Source of the DNA: an uncultured Lachnospiraceae bacterium
GTDB lineage: Bacteria; Bacillota; Clostridia; Lachnospirales; Lachnospiraceae
Length of the DNA stretch: 63,175 nt
NCBI GenBank assembly: GCA_947630485.1
Contig: CANRHU010000009.1
Coordinates: 1-63,175 of the forward strand
Direction: 5' to 3'
The position numbers were made by a program, and so were the translations under genes. The notes beneath the pieces were generated by a model that worked only from the letters and a program-made list of their open reading frames with translations, was not told the origin of the DNA and made no database searches. Numbering within the stretch: position 1 is the stretch's first letter; each line of letters starts with the position of its first letter. Of the stretch, positions 24,903 through 33,823 are shown one piece after another.

Positions 24903-27800
24903 CTAGTCCGCCAGCGGCAGGCCGAATTCCTTCCGCTTGGCGTCGATCTCTGTGTTGATGGTCTTCACGATATCCTGCAGGGTCTCCCTGGGATCTTCGT
25001 TATTATTGTAAACCGTATAGAACGCGTTCTTGATGTTGCGCTCGGTGTAGTAGCCGCCCGGAACCTGCGGAATCGACTTCACCCACTGAAGCTCCGCCGT
25101 CAGCTGCCGGTAATCCCGGTTGGACCAGGGAAGGTTCGCCAGGGCTTCCATGTTGGCGGTAGCCACACGTCCGGAAACGCCTAAGACGTTCTCGATCTCG
25201 TTGCCGTAATTGGACTGGGTATCCGCGCTCATCCACCACTTGAGGAACTTCCAGGCCTCCTGCTGCTGGTCGCTGGTCTCCATGATGATGGCTCCCGTCT
25301 CCCAGGTGGAAACGCTGTGGTCCAGCGTACCGTCCTCCCGCTCGTAGCCCGGAACGACGGTGAAGCCCCACAGGCCGCGGATCTCCGGCGCGAACACGGA
25401 CAGGTAATTGTACTGCGTGTAGTCGCCGATGGACAGCGGCATCTCGCCGGTGCGGAACCGGTTGGCGAAATCGAAGGTAACCGGCATCCGGTAGTTGACG
25501 TAATTGCCGGACCACTGCTTGAAGGCGTCGATAGCCTCCTCTGTCTCCAGACCGCTCCGCTTGGAATCGTCGGTGTAGTACTGGCCGCCGTGCTGGTAGA
25601 GGAACATTGCAAACGTCGTGTAATCCGGGGTGATGCCGATGTTCATGTTGTTCTTCTGAATCACGGCCAGCGCCTCATAGAAATCGTCCCAAGTCCTGGG
25701 AATCTCAATGCCGAGATCCCGCAGAATGTCAGCCCGGTAGAACATCACGTGGAAGGACATGGTCTGGGGTAATGCGTAGACGCCGCCGTTAAAGGTGAAC
25801 TGCGTCAGCGCCTCGTCGTGGAACCATCCCCGCACCTCATCGAAATCCTCGAACTGGGTCAGATCGACGACCGCGTTGCGGAGGGCGTAATTGACAGGCT
25901 CCACGCCGGCCACGTTCAGGGCCACATCCGGGCCCTCGCCGGCCAGCGTCGCCGACAGAAGGACGTCCTTATTGACCAGCTTGACGTTGACCGGGATGTT
26001 CTCCTCCGGCACGAAGTAGTTGTCCACGAGGTCCTTGATGACCGTCGCCTGGTCGCGGCCGCCGCCCGTCATGCTGGTGACGTTGCTGCCGTCCGCCAGG
26101 ATCCACACCTGGAGGGCCTCTCCCTCGTAGACCTCGCCGATGCTGTCGTAGTCCTCCACGAAGCTGGCCGCAAACTGTTTGATCTCATGAACCGCTTTCT
26201 GAAGGAAGCCGGCCTCGGCCTTCGGAAGCTTCATACCCGGCTGCCCCAAAAGGAGATAATCGATCTCCAGGGGCTGCTCCTTCATCGACAGCTGCCAGGA
26301 ACCCAGGGATACGATGTTGTCCTTAAACGCGGACCACTGTCTGGCAATGGTTCTGGGATCCTCGGTCATCCTCTGCAGCTGGTTGACCAGATTGTCCACC
26401 GTTGCGGTGGAGCTGCTGGCCGTTCCCTTCATATAATCATCCACCATCTGGCGGATCTGGCTGATATTCTCGTACTGTTCTTTCAGAATCCCAAGCGCCT
26501 CCGGCGTCCTGGTGGGAAGCTGATAGTCGCGCATGGTATCCGGCGAGCTTCCAATCACCATCAAAAGCTGGCGGTAAGCCCGGTTCAGCTCCGAGATGCA
26601 CACATCCGTCCTGCGGATGATCTCCGACATCTCCTCGCCCAGATTGACCTTCATCTGCAGCGTGTGCGTACCGGCCGTCAGATAGAACCGGAACGGCTCC
26701 CCGTCCTCGGGGCCTAAGCTGACTACCTGCCAGTCGTTGTTATAGTAGAACTTGCACTCCCTGGCTTCCGCAAACGGCAGCGCGCCGTCCAACAGAACCG
26801 AACGCACCACGGTGACGCCGGTATTGATATTCTGGCGGTAGCGCAGGGCGACCTCATACATCCCGTCCTGCGGCGCCTCGATCTCCCAGGTCAGCCATTG
26901 TCCCACCTGCTTCCAGTTGGAACCTCCGATCACGTTCAGCCTGGTCTTGCTCGGGCTGTAGGGCTCCGACAGAGGCGAGGTACGGTCGGCGATGGGATAC
27001 AGCGTGGAGTCGGATTTGTAAAGCACGTCCTCGCCCTGAACCTTCACCGCTTCCTCCATCCGCACCTGGGCCGCCGCGCTGTGGTCTTCCAGATACTCGG
27101 CGTATGTCGGCAGCGTCTCCTCCTGCTTTAAGACGATGCTTCCGATCTTCATCGGCTCCTTGGTGGACACCAGTGTGATCGTATTGACGCCCTCATTGAA
27201 ATAGAACCGGAAGGAATCCTGATAATAACCGTCGCTGTCGGCCAGATAAGCGGACATCCACTGCCCCGCTTCCCTCTGCTTGGGCCGCACATCGTTGTCC
27301 CGGGAATCCCGGCGGATCTCCTCCGCGTCCTCCCAGATCCTGGTGAATTCCAGATACTGCGCATTCTCGAAGGGAATCTCTCCGTTGATGTACAGTTCGC
27401 GCTCAATCGCGTTATTCTTGCCCTCGGTAGGATAATAATTGAGGAAAATGTTATAGAAGCCGGCCTCCTTCACATCCACCTCGTAGGTGACGCTGCCGTC
27501 CTCCAGCGTATTCAGACCGTCCGCCTCGGCGGTAAAACCCTCGGAGGCTTCCTTGTAATCCGCGCCGTCGATCGTGATCTCCGCATCCGGATACGCCGCC
27601 CCGTCATGGGACGCAAGATAGTCCTCATAAGTCTCGGTATCATGGATCACATCAAGAAGTCCGTCTACCACATCCTCAGACTCAATTCCGGTCGCGCCCG
27701 CCGTCATGGCAGGAGCCAGAGTACCGACGCCCACGGACAGCACAGCCGCAGTCAGGATCGCCGCTGCTTTCTTCCCTCTCACTCTCTCATCGTTTCTCAT
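24903..27800 (-). CDS. Large solute-binding protein with N-terminal carbohydrate-binding-like domains
   Basis: 965 residues. A signal peptide ends near residue 36 but has no lipobox Cys, unusual for a binding protein in a monoderm. About residues 55-230 and 260-405 are two related beta-sandwich regions resembling CBM6/CBM35-type modules (VTYEVDVKEAGFYNIFLNYY; LTWEIEAPQDGMYEVALRY). A helical linker (about 410-560) leads to an SBP family 1 domain at about 565-955 (LQVWILADGSNVTS; YALPQTMSFHVMFYRADIL; PRTWDDFYEAL; AWKFLKWWMSADTQ). The first gene after GH43; a weak ribosome site lies 12 nt before ATG 27800. The modules may hold glycan near the two permeases that follow. Confidence 0.88.
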   Translation of the reverse strand: MRNDERVRGKKAAAILTAAVLSVGVGTLAPAMTAGATGIESEDVVDGLLDVIHDTETYEDYLASHDGAAYPDAEITIDGADYKEASEGFTAEADGLNTLEDGSVTYEVDVKEAGFYNIFLNYYPTEGKNNAIERELYINGEIPFENAQYLEFTRIWEDAEEIRRDSRDNDVRPKQREAGQWMSAYLADSDGYYQDSFRFYFNEGVNTITLVSTKEPMKIGSIVLKQEETLPTYAEYLEDHSAAAQVRMEEAVKVQGEDVLYKSDSTLYPIADRTSPLSEPYSPSKTRLNVIGGSNWKQVGQWLTWEIEAPQDGMYEVALRYRQNINTGVTVVRSVLLDGALPFAEARECKFYYNNDWQVVSLGPEDGEPFRFYLTAGTHTLQMKVNLGEEMSEIIRRTDVCISELNRAYRQLLMVIGSSPDTMRDYQLPTRTPEALGILKEQYENISQIRQMVDDYMKGTASSSTATVDNLVNQLQRMTEDPRTIARQWSAFKDNIVSLGSWQLSMKEQPLEIDYLLLGQPGMKLPKAEAGFLQKAVHEIKQFAASFVEDYDSIGEVYEGEALQVWILADGSNVTSMTGGGRDQATVIKDLVDNYFVPEENIPVNVKLVNKDVLLSATLAGEGPDVALNVAGVEPVNYALRNAVVDLTQFEDFDEVRGWFHDEALTQFTFNGGVYALPQTMSFHVMFYRADILRDLGIEIPRTWDDFYEALAVIQKNNMNIGITPDYTTFAMFLYQHGGQYYTDDSKRSGLETEEAIDAFKQWSGNYVNYRMPVTFDFANRFRTGEMPLSIGDYTQYNYLSVFAPEIRGLWGFTVVPGYEREDGTLDHSVSTWETGAIIMETSDQQQEAWKFLKWWMSADTQSNYGNEIENVLGVSGRVATANMEALANLPWSNRDYRQLTAELQWVKSIPQVPGGYYTERNIKNAFYTVYNNNEDPRETLQDIVKTINTEIDAKRKEFGLPLAD

Positions 27801-27900
27801 ATCGAGTCCATGCCTTTCCTTTATTCGCCATATGCCCGGGCCGCGCTTTCGGCCGCGCCAGGCCTGCTGCCGTTCTTCCGCATCAACCGCTTCGCTTCTT

Positions 27901-28002
27901 CGGCCGCCTCGCGTCTGCCGCCGTTCTGCCTCTTCGGCCGCCTCGCGTCTGCCGACGTTCTGCTTCTTCGGCCGCCTCGCGTCTGCCGCCGTCCTCTTAT
28001 GC
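27901..28002. repeat. Intergenic tandem repeat, 34-bp unit x 3
   Basis: Three near-identical head-to-tail copies starting at 27901, 27935 and 27969, each opening CGGCCGCCTCGCGTCTGCCG. Located between the GH43 stop and the 965-aa binding protein start. Unit length is not a multiple of three and no gene covers it. Confidence 0.85.
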
Positions 28003-28050
28003 CGGAAGCGCCGCGCCGCTGATGCTCTTATGCCTCACGCACCTCTCCGT

Positions 28051-30132
28051 TCACGGAAGCTTCCATTCATCCGTATAGGAGATGCTCATATTGCCTGCCT
28101 CGTCGAATGCAACCGGAAGCCAGATATAGCGGGAGTTCTTCAAATCCTCGCTGTTCCAACGATCTCCCATATAGATGAAAGCATCGCCAACCCGGAAGAT
28201 GCAGGTACTCTGCGACTCGAAGGTCGTGTGGTTATCGTCCCCCACGCAGGGGTCTCCGCAGTTCTCCCACTCGCCGAGCACCGAATCCGCCCGGTAGTAT
28301 CTGGCCTGGTTCGGCGCCCAGCCGGTACATCCGGAGGTCATCAGATAATATCCTCCGTCCCTCGCAAACAGGGCCGGCGCTTCTCTTTGGGCCCCCGGGA
28401 ACAGCCGGATGTAATCCCTTCCGTAAACCGCCTGCTCAGGCGAAACCGCCAGATAGGTGTATTCGTCGTTCAGCTTCGATATGTAAAGGGTCAGGTTCTC
28501 CTCGCTGGAATAAATGATGTACGCCGTGCCGTCCTCATCCACAAAAAGGTTCATATCCCTGGCCATCCCCTTGCTCTGCGGATGGAAATCCTCCTGATCC
28601 GGCGGGCAGGTATTCAGCCGGTAGCGGTCGATGAACTTAAACGGTCCGTACGGCGTATCGCTCACCGCGACTCCCGCGCAGGCAGCCGCGTAGGAGGAAT
28701 TGCTGGTCTCTGTCGGTCCGTCCGCGTGGAACCACAAGACGTACATGCCCGTCTTCTCATTGAAAATGAGCTTCGGCCGCTCGATGATCGCGCTCCCCGC
28801 GTCCAGGCAGGCAAACACGTTGTCCTTCTGCTGGGGCGTGTAGTCCGCGTACAGACTGGTGAAATATTCTTCCTCATCAAGCTGGGCCCTGCTCTCCACG
28901 TTCCGCATCACGATTCCCTCGTAATGCCAGTTATAAAGATCGTCGGAGCTGTAGGCGCAGATGCCGCTGCGGGAGGAGCCGTTGGTCTTATCCTCGCCGA
29001 CCCACCACCATTTCTCCGCCGTCTGGCCGGTGGCCGGATCCGTCACCGTCAGCCGCTGCACCTGGCCGCCGTGGGCCTGGATCAGATTCCCTTCGTCGTC
29101 CGTCCATTTCTTCCCTGGTAAAAATGAGTCATACACCTTGATCTCCTCCAATCCATCATAGGCTTCCTTAAGCGCCATATACTGCCCGCGGTACTCCTCC
29201 TCCGGCGCGTCGTCCTTCTGCGCCAGAGCTTCGGCCGCCCGGTACTGCTCCGTGAAAGCCTCATAGCTTCCCGCCGTGTAACGCATCGTCTGCCGGTCCG
29301 GAATCACATTCTCCGGAATCTCTGTCTGCTTAAGCAGCTGCTTTAACAGATCCGCCGTGTACTCGGGCACCGCCCGCACCAGAATATAGCTTAGAACCGG
29401 ATTCTTCATCGCGTCCTTCCCGCGGTCGGGGTTATAGACTTTCAGCTGGAGACTTCCGTCCGTGACCGTGGTATAGAACGCATTCTCCGTCAGCTGATAC
29501 TTGAGGATCTTCTGATCCTCCATCACTGTCTGATTCTCCGCCTCTGCCGTGACGGTCCGGGCGCTGAACGGATTGTAGAAGCCCAGCGTGACCCCGTAGG
29601 TGCCGGCCGGAACTTCAAAATCATAGTAGAAGCCGGTCTGCTCCGCGTCATACTCCGCGTCCTCCCCGATCTCCCATCGGTACCGGGTCAGGCCGTCGCC
29701 CGTGTCGTCCTCCACTGCCTGCATGTAATCCGCGGGGCGGTAGCCCCACTGCCTGCCGGTCCCGGCGTCCGCCCCGTAAGGCTGGTCGGCCGCCGTCTGG
29801 TAAAGGCCCGTCTCTCCGCCCGCATCCTCCGCGGCCCCGCAGTTCACACGGTACATCAGATAATCCGCAGCCATCAGCTCCTGCGTCGTATGGACATCCC
29901 ACAGAGCAGGGACCGTCTCTGAAACCCCGCTGCCGGCGTCCTGACCCAAACCGCCCGCCTGGACGCTGCCTGACGCTTCCGCTCCGCCCGCCTGGGCTCC
30001 TCCGGCTGCTTCCGCTCCGCCGCCTGATAATGCGCCGCCTGCCTGGGCTCCTCCGCCTCCTGCCGCGCACCCTGCGAGCATCGCCGCGGCCGTCAGTACG
30101 GCAAGACCGTATGTACCTCTTCTGCTTCTCAT
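28051..30132 (-). CDS. GH43-type lipoprotein glycosidase with malectin-like domain
   Basis: 693-residue surface lipoprotein. Lipobox LAGC (Cys22) is followed by a Gly/Ala-rich linker to about residue 70. A malectin-like carbohydrate-binding region (about 90-250; YLMYRVNCGA; FYYDFEVPAGTYGVTLGFY) comes next, then a helical spacer and a five-bladed GH43-like domain (about 325-690: IQAHGGQVQRL, IERPKLIFNEKTGMYVLWFH, ARDMNLFVDEDGTAY, REAPALFARDGGYYLMTSG). Blade motifs resemble the exo-beta-1,3-galactanase subgroup (GH43_24), from memory. ATG 30132 is chosen because it gives a proper signal peptide and follows a G-rich ribosome site. Led by the promoter at 30184-30212 with an operator over the start point. 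Confidence 0.87.
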   Translation of the reverse strand: MRSRRGTYGLAVLTAAAMLAGCAAGGGGAQAGGALSGGGAEAAGGAQAGGAEASGSVQAGGLGQDAGSGVSETVPALWDVHTTQELMAADYLMYRVNCGAAEDAGGETGLYQTAADQPYGADAGTGRQWGYRPADYMQAVEDDTGDGLTRYRWEIGEDAEYDAEQTGFYYDFEVPAGTYGVTLGFYNPFSARTVTAEAENQTVMEDQKILKYQLTENAFYTTVTDGSLQLKVYNPDRGKDAMKNPVLSYILVRAVPEYTADLLKQLLKQTEIPENVIPDRQTMRYTAGSYEAFTEQYRAAEALAQKDDAPEEEYRGQYMALKEAYDGLEEIKVYDSFLPGKKWTDDEGNLIQAHGGQVQRLTVTDPATGQTAEKWWWVGEDKTNGSSRSGICAYSSDDLYNWHYEGIVMRNVESRAQLDEEEYFTSLYADYTPQQKDNVFACLDAGSAIIERPKLIFNEKTGMYVLWFHADGPTETSNSSYAAACAGVAVSDTPYGPFKFIDRYRLNTCPPDQEDFHPQSKGMARDMNLFVDEDGTAYIIYSSEENLTLYISKLNDEYTYLAVSPEQAVYGRDYIRLFPGAQREAPALFARDGGYYLMTSGCTGWAPNQARYYRADSVLGEWENCGDPCVGDDNHTTFESQSTCIFRVGDAFIYMGDRWNSEDLKNSRYIWLPVAFDEAGNMSISYTDEWKLP

Positions 30133-30161
30133 CGATCCGCCCCCTAGGCAAATTTCTGTTT

Positions 30162-30212
30162 TGAAACCCGTTTCATATAAACGATTATAAGCACTCTGTT
30201 TCTTACTGTCAA
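30162..30212 (-). promoter_or_regulatory. Promoter and LacI-type operator of the GH43 operon
   Basis: Minus strand: TTGACA (30212-30207), 17 bp, TATAAT (30189-30184), a near-perfect sigma-A promoter. From about +2 to +15 lies the perfect palindrome TGAAACGGGTTTCA (30175-30162), a classic LacI-family operator placed to block initiation. The adjacent LacI gene (30435-31487) is the natural candidate repressor. Confidence 0.8.
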
Positions 30213-30347
30213 TATACAAATGTGAATTTATTAAAATTATATAAGTGTAGTTCAATAGATTTGTGCATCACTTACAAAAACGCTTCCCAATTTTTGAAAA
30301 TTACTACGCTTCACCGTTTCCGGGAAAGAAAAAATCTCCTCATTTTT

Positions 30348-30361
30348 TGAAATCGGTTTCG
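30348..30361. promoter_or_regulatory. Second LacI/cre-like palindrome
   Basis: TGAAATCGGTTTCG, an imperfect version of the GH43 operator or a catabolite-response element, about 135 bp upstream of the GH43 promoter and just past the LacI gene terminator. Could serve DNA looping or catabolite control; tentative. Confidence 0.4.
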
Positions 30362-30370
30362 CATATGGGC

Positions 30371-30394
30371 AAAAAAAACAGCCCTTTCGGGCTG
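30371..30394 (-). terminator. Rho-independent terminator of the LacI gene
   Basis: Minus strand CAGCCC-GAAA-GGGCTG followed by eight T residues, 41 bp past the LacI stop. Textbook stem with GNRA-like loop. Confidence 0.9.
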
Positions 30395-30434
30395 CAAAAT
30401 CTCTGCTGTTATATGGCAGAAGAAGAAAGGGGGT

Positions 30435-31487
30435 TCACAAATTTCCGGCTTCCTGCGGCAGATTCCCGGCCTCCGATACCGTGCTCTCCCGAACCATCAG
30501 CTTGGGCGTCACAAGCTGGATTCTCGACATTTCCCCGCCCTCCGCCGCCGTGACCGCGGTCTCTACCAGTCTGCTTCCAAAAACGTCGTACTGATAATCC
30601 ACGCTGGTCAGTCTTGGGGAAAGCAGCTCCGACAGCTGCGTGTTGTCGTAGCTGGCTACCGCGATATCCTGCGGGATCCGCAGACCGTGCTCCTGGATGC
30701 TGTGCATGATTCCGAGAGCCGCATAGTCGTTGATCGCGACGATCGCCGTCGGCAGCTCCCTGCACTGGAACAGTTTCTCCATCGCCTCATATCCGCCGTA
30801 ATAATTATACCGGCCCTCAACCACATATTCATCCCGGAAATCGATCCGGTAATTCTTAAGGATCTGCTTATACCGCTGGTACTTCTCGTAGGTGGAGAGC
30901 ACGTTCAGCCGCCCGCTGGCCAGGGCGATCCTGCGGTGGCCGAGATCGATCAGATGCTCCATCAGAAGATCCACAGCCTTCACGGCGTCGATCTGCACCT
31001 GATAGCAGAGCGTACCGTCCAGCTTGCCGCTGACCACCAGCGGGATATTGCTGGTGAACTGGTTCACGATATCCACATAATCCGTGTCGCTGGCCAGGTC
31101 GTCCACGCGTCCGCCCAGCTGAATCACGGCGCTGACCCGCTGCTCATAGAAAAGCTCCAGATTCTGCTTCTCCCGATCCGTCTCGCCCAGGGAATTGCAC
31201 AGAAGCACCGTGTATCCTGCTTTCTCAGCCGCCAGCTCGCACGCCACGAACACCTCCGCGTAGAACGGGTTGCGCACGTCGGCGACCATGATTCCGATGA
31301 CCTTGCTTTTCGTATCCGACAGGCCCTTTGCCATGGCGTTGGGCTTGAAATTGTATTTCTCAATCAGCGCCTGAACCTTCTGCTTTTTCTCCGGACGGAC
31401 GTTGGCGTTGTTGGTCAGTACCCTGGAAACGGTTGCCGCGGAGACGCCCGCCTCGCGGGCGATATCGTAAATTGTGATATTTTTCAT
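30435..31487 (-). CDS. LacI-family transcriptional regulator
   Basis: 350 residues: helix-turn-helix TIYDIAREAGVSAATVSRVL (residues 4-23), hinge ending near residue 60, then a sugar-binding periplasmic-type domain (VIGIMVADVRNPFYAEVF; GHRRIALASG; AIVAINDYAALGIMHSIQEHG; VASYDNTQLSELLSPRLTSVDY). The last residues repeat EAGNL twice. It has its own terminator and lies directly upstream of the GH43 operon, whose start point carries a matching palindrome. Two 16-bp direct repeats upstream (31542-31557 and 31583-31598) may mediate self- or catabolite control. Confidence 0.93.
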   Translation of the reverse strand: MKNITIYDIAREAGVSAATVSRVLTNNANVRPEKKQKVQALIEKYNFKPNAMAKGLSDTKSKVIGIMVADVRNPFYAEVFVACELAAEKAGYTVLLCNSLGETDREKQNLELFYEQRVSAVIQLGGRVDDLASDTDYVDIVNQFTSNIPLVVSGKLDGTLCYQVQIDAVKAVDLLMEHLIDLGHRRIALASGRLNVLSTYEKYQRYKQILKNYRIDFRDEYVVEGRYNYYGGYEAMEKLFQCRELPTAIVAINDYAALGIMHSIQEHGLRIPQDIAVASYDNTQLSELLSPRLTSVDYQYDVFGSRLVETAVTAAEGGEMSRIQLVTPKLMVRESTVSEAGNLPQEAGNL

Positions 31488-31501
31488 GCTTCCTGCCCTC
31501 T

Positions 31502-31598
31502 ATCATAGAATAAGAATATCGGTTGAGTCCATCATATGGCCTTTTCAAGCGCTTTCTGCAAAAGCGAACCAACGCAAACCAATTTTCAGGCGCTTTCT
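31502..31598 (-). promoter_or_regulatory. LacI gene upstream region with two cre-like direct repeats
   Basis: TTTTCAAGCGCTTTCT (31542-31557) and TTTTCAGGCGCTTTCT (31583-31598) differ at one base and contain an AAGCGCTT-type core like CcpA or LacI-family sites. Nearer the gene, TGGACT (31531-31526) and TATGAT (31507-31502) at 18-bp spacing could be the promoter, though the -35 is weak. Confidence 0.45.
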
Positions 31599-31609
31599 CC
31601 CGAAGCAAG

Positions 31610-33823
31610 CTAACCTTTCCCCTGTCTGGTCAGAATCTCACTAAGAGTGGCGTACACGGCGGCAATCTCCAGCGGCTTTGGAATGTGGGCGTCCATGCCG
31701 GCCTGGAGGCACTTTTCCGCGTCCTCGGCAAATGCGTTGGCAGTCATAGCCAGAATCGGGACGGTTCCGGCGTCCGGCCTTTCCATAGCCCGAATGGCCC
31801 TGGCGGCGGCATAACCGTCCATGCGCGGCATCTGAATGTCCATGAGAATCAAGTCAAAATGGCCCGGCTCGGACTGTTCAAAAAGCTCCACCGCCCGCTG
31901 GCCGTCCTCCGCTTCCACAATCTCCGCCCCCGTCTCCGTCCCCAGAAGCTCCACAGCGATCTCCCGGTTGAGCTCGTTGTCCTCCGCCAGGAGGATACAT
32001 TTTCCATGAAAATCGTATTCCAGTCCTGGGCTGGCCAGATCAGCGGCCGCCAGATCCTCCTCCCACACGATGGGCCCGGCTCCCTCCACCATAGAGAACG
32101 GGATGCGGACGGAAAAGGTGCTTCCCTCCCCGTAAACACTCCTAAGCTCCACGCTGCCGCCCATCATCTCGACAAAACGCTTCACGATAGACAGTCCCAG
32201 ACCGGTGCCGCCAAACTTGTGGGCCACGCCGGAGTTTTCCTGCTCGAAGGCCTCGAAAACCTTGTCAAAATTCTCCTCCTTGATGCCAATACCGGTGTCC
32301 GACACCTCAAAAAGCAGCCAAAGGCGTCCTTCCTCCCTCTCCGCCTCGGTCACGCGCAGAACAATCTTCCCGCCTGAGGAGGTAAACTTTATGGCGTTGG
32401 ACAGAAGGTTGGACAAAATCTGATTCAGCCGCAGGGAATCCCCCACGAGCGTCTCGTCCACCCGTCCGGTGAGAACCACGTCGAAGCAAAGACCTTTGGA
32501 TTCCGCCTGGGTGCGATACACGCTGACCAGACTCTCCAGGAAGAGCCGCAGATCGAAGGGTTCATATTTCATCTCCAGCTTGCCGCTCTCGATCTTGGAC
32601 ATATCGAGCACGTCATTGATCAGGGCCAGCAGATGCCTGGAAGACAAAGACACCTTTTTCAGGCAGTCGTCCACCTTGGCCGGGTTATTTAAGTTCTGCC
32701 GGGCAATGGTGCTCATGCCGATAATACCGTTCATAGGGGTGCGGATCTCATGGCTCATCCGGCTCAGAAATTCGCTTTTCGCCCGGTTGGCGTTCTCCGC
32801 CCGCTCCTGGGCCGCCAAAGCGGCCTCGTTGGCCTGAACCAGGGCATGGGTGTGCTGCTGCAGGTTAATATAGTAGGCCAGAAAGAGAATCGAAATGGAT
32901 ACAAGGATGATCACAAGAACGACGATCGCGTTCGCATTCAGCCGGTTGGTCTGCGCGGCCACCATCTGGTCGATCACATCATAAGGGATCTCCAGAAGCA
33001 TGAGCCAGTCGGTTCCCTCGATCGGAGCATAGTACATGCACTGAAGATAACTTCCGGCATGGAAAATGATCATCCCCGGCGACCGGGCGGCAAAATCGGC
33101 GCACACCTGCTCCAGAGAATAGCCCTCGTTGAAGGACGCGTAAGCGTTCAGCTTGGAGAGAATGTTGGTGCCTGCCGGAAGATCGTCGTTGAAGGTATTG
33201 TGGATGATAAAGCTGCCGTCCTGGGTAACGATGCTGGCATAGGTTTGGGCCTCGGGGTTCTGAAGGGCCAGCCGGGAGCTGAAAGCCTCGCTGGTCAGGC
33301 CGGCCAGTATGGCCACGAAAGTCCTGCCGCCGAAACTGACCGGGTCGACGGTGACTCCCATAAGGATCATATTTTCATTGAGCAGCGCCTCGCTGTACGA
33401 AATCTGGTCGCTCTCCCCCTCAAGCAGATCGGCCAAAAAGCTCAACCGGGAAGCGGCGGGCCGGACGCCGTCCGCGCTGTAATAAAGCCCGTCATCATCC
33501 AGGAAAGCCAGAAACTGGAAGTCGTTGTACTCCTCCGCCTCCGTGAGGAAGGCGGCCAAAGCATCCTGATCCGTCAGATCCTCGTCATTCAGGCTGCCCG
33601 CAATCGTATGCAGGGCCGAGAACCGGGCGTTTAAGCCGGTGTCAAAGTGGCTGCCGATCTGGGCGGTCATCTCCCGGAGATACATCCGGTTCAGTTCCGC
33701 CCCGGAGGACAGCGTAATCTTCGCGGAAGACTGAATAAGCCAGAAAAAGCATCCGGCGCAGAGGATGAAAATGAGGGCGGTAAGCAGCAGATAGGGCCGG
33801 CGGAATCTTTTATGCTCATTCAT
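31610..33823 (-). CDS. Hybrid sensor histidine kinase with extracellular Cache-type domain
   Basis: 737 residues. Membrane span near 10-31, an extracytoplasmic sensor of about 255 residues with Cache-like features ([30 protein letters not shown]), a second span ([20 protein letters not shown]), coiled coil, then HisKA with His358 ([11 protein letters not shown]). HATPase boxes follow ([27 protein letters not shown]) and then a receiver domain with Asp662 ([13 protein letters not shown]). No HPt or DNA-binding output is present. Its start overlaps the end of the lipoprotein gene by 8 bp, so the two are coupled and probably act as one signalling unit. Confidence 0.93.
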   Translation of the reverse strand: MNEHKRFRRPYLLLTALIFILCAGCFFWLIQSSAKITLSSGAELNRMYLREMTAQIGSHFDTGLNARFSALHTIAGSLNDEDLTDQDALAAFLTEAEEYNDFQFLAFLDDDGLYYSADGVRPAASRLSFLADLLEGESDQISYSEALLNENMILMGVTVDPVSFGGRTFVAILAGLTSEAFSSRLALQNPEAQTYASIVTQDGSFIIHNTFNDDLPAGTNILSKLNAYASFNEGYSLEQVCADFAARSPGMIIFHAGSYLQCMYYAPIEGTDWLMLLEIPYDVIDQMVAAQTNRLNANAIVVLVIILVSISILFLAYYINLQQHTHALVQANEAALAAQERAENANRAKSEFLSRMSHEIRTPMNGIIGMSTIARQNLNNPAKVDDCLKKVSLSSRHLLALINDVLDMSKIESGKLEMKYEPFDLRLFLESLVSVYRTQAESKGLCFDVVLTGRVDETLVGDSLRLNQILSNLLSNAIKFTSSGGKIVLRVTEAEREEGRLWLLFEVSDTGIGIKEENFDKVFEAFEQENSGVAHKFGGTGLGLSIVKRFVEMMGGSVELRSVYGEGSTFSVRIPFSMVEGAGPIVWEEDLAAADLASPGLEYDFHGKCILLAEDNELNREIAVELLGTETGAEIVEAEDGQRAVELFEQSEPGHFDLILMDIQMPRMDGYAAARAIRAMERPDAGTVPILAMTANAFAEDAEKCLQAGMDAHIPKPLEIAAVYATLSEILTRQGKG

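Noticed and set aside
27901..28002. CRISPR or coding repeat from the 34-bp units
   Set aside because: No spacers; 34 bp is not a multiple of three; lies between two defined genes.
27706..29121. 471-codon plus-strand frame over the intergenic repeat and GH43
   Set aside because: Its start is inside the binding protein gene and repeat region; antisense to GH43, low-complexity Arg/Pro/Leu.
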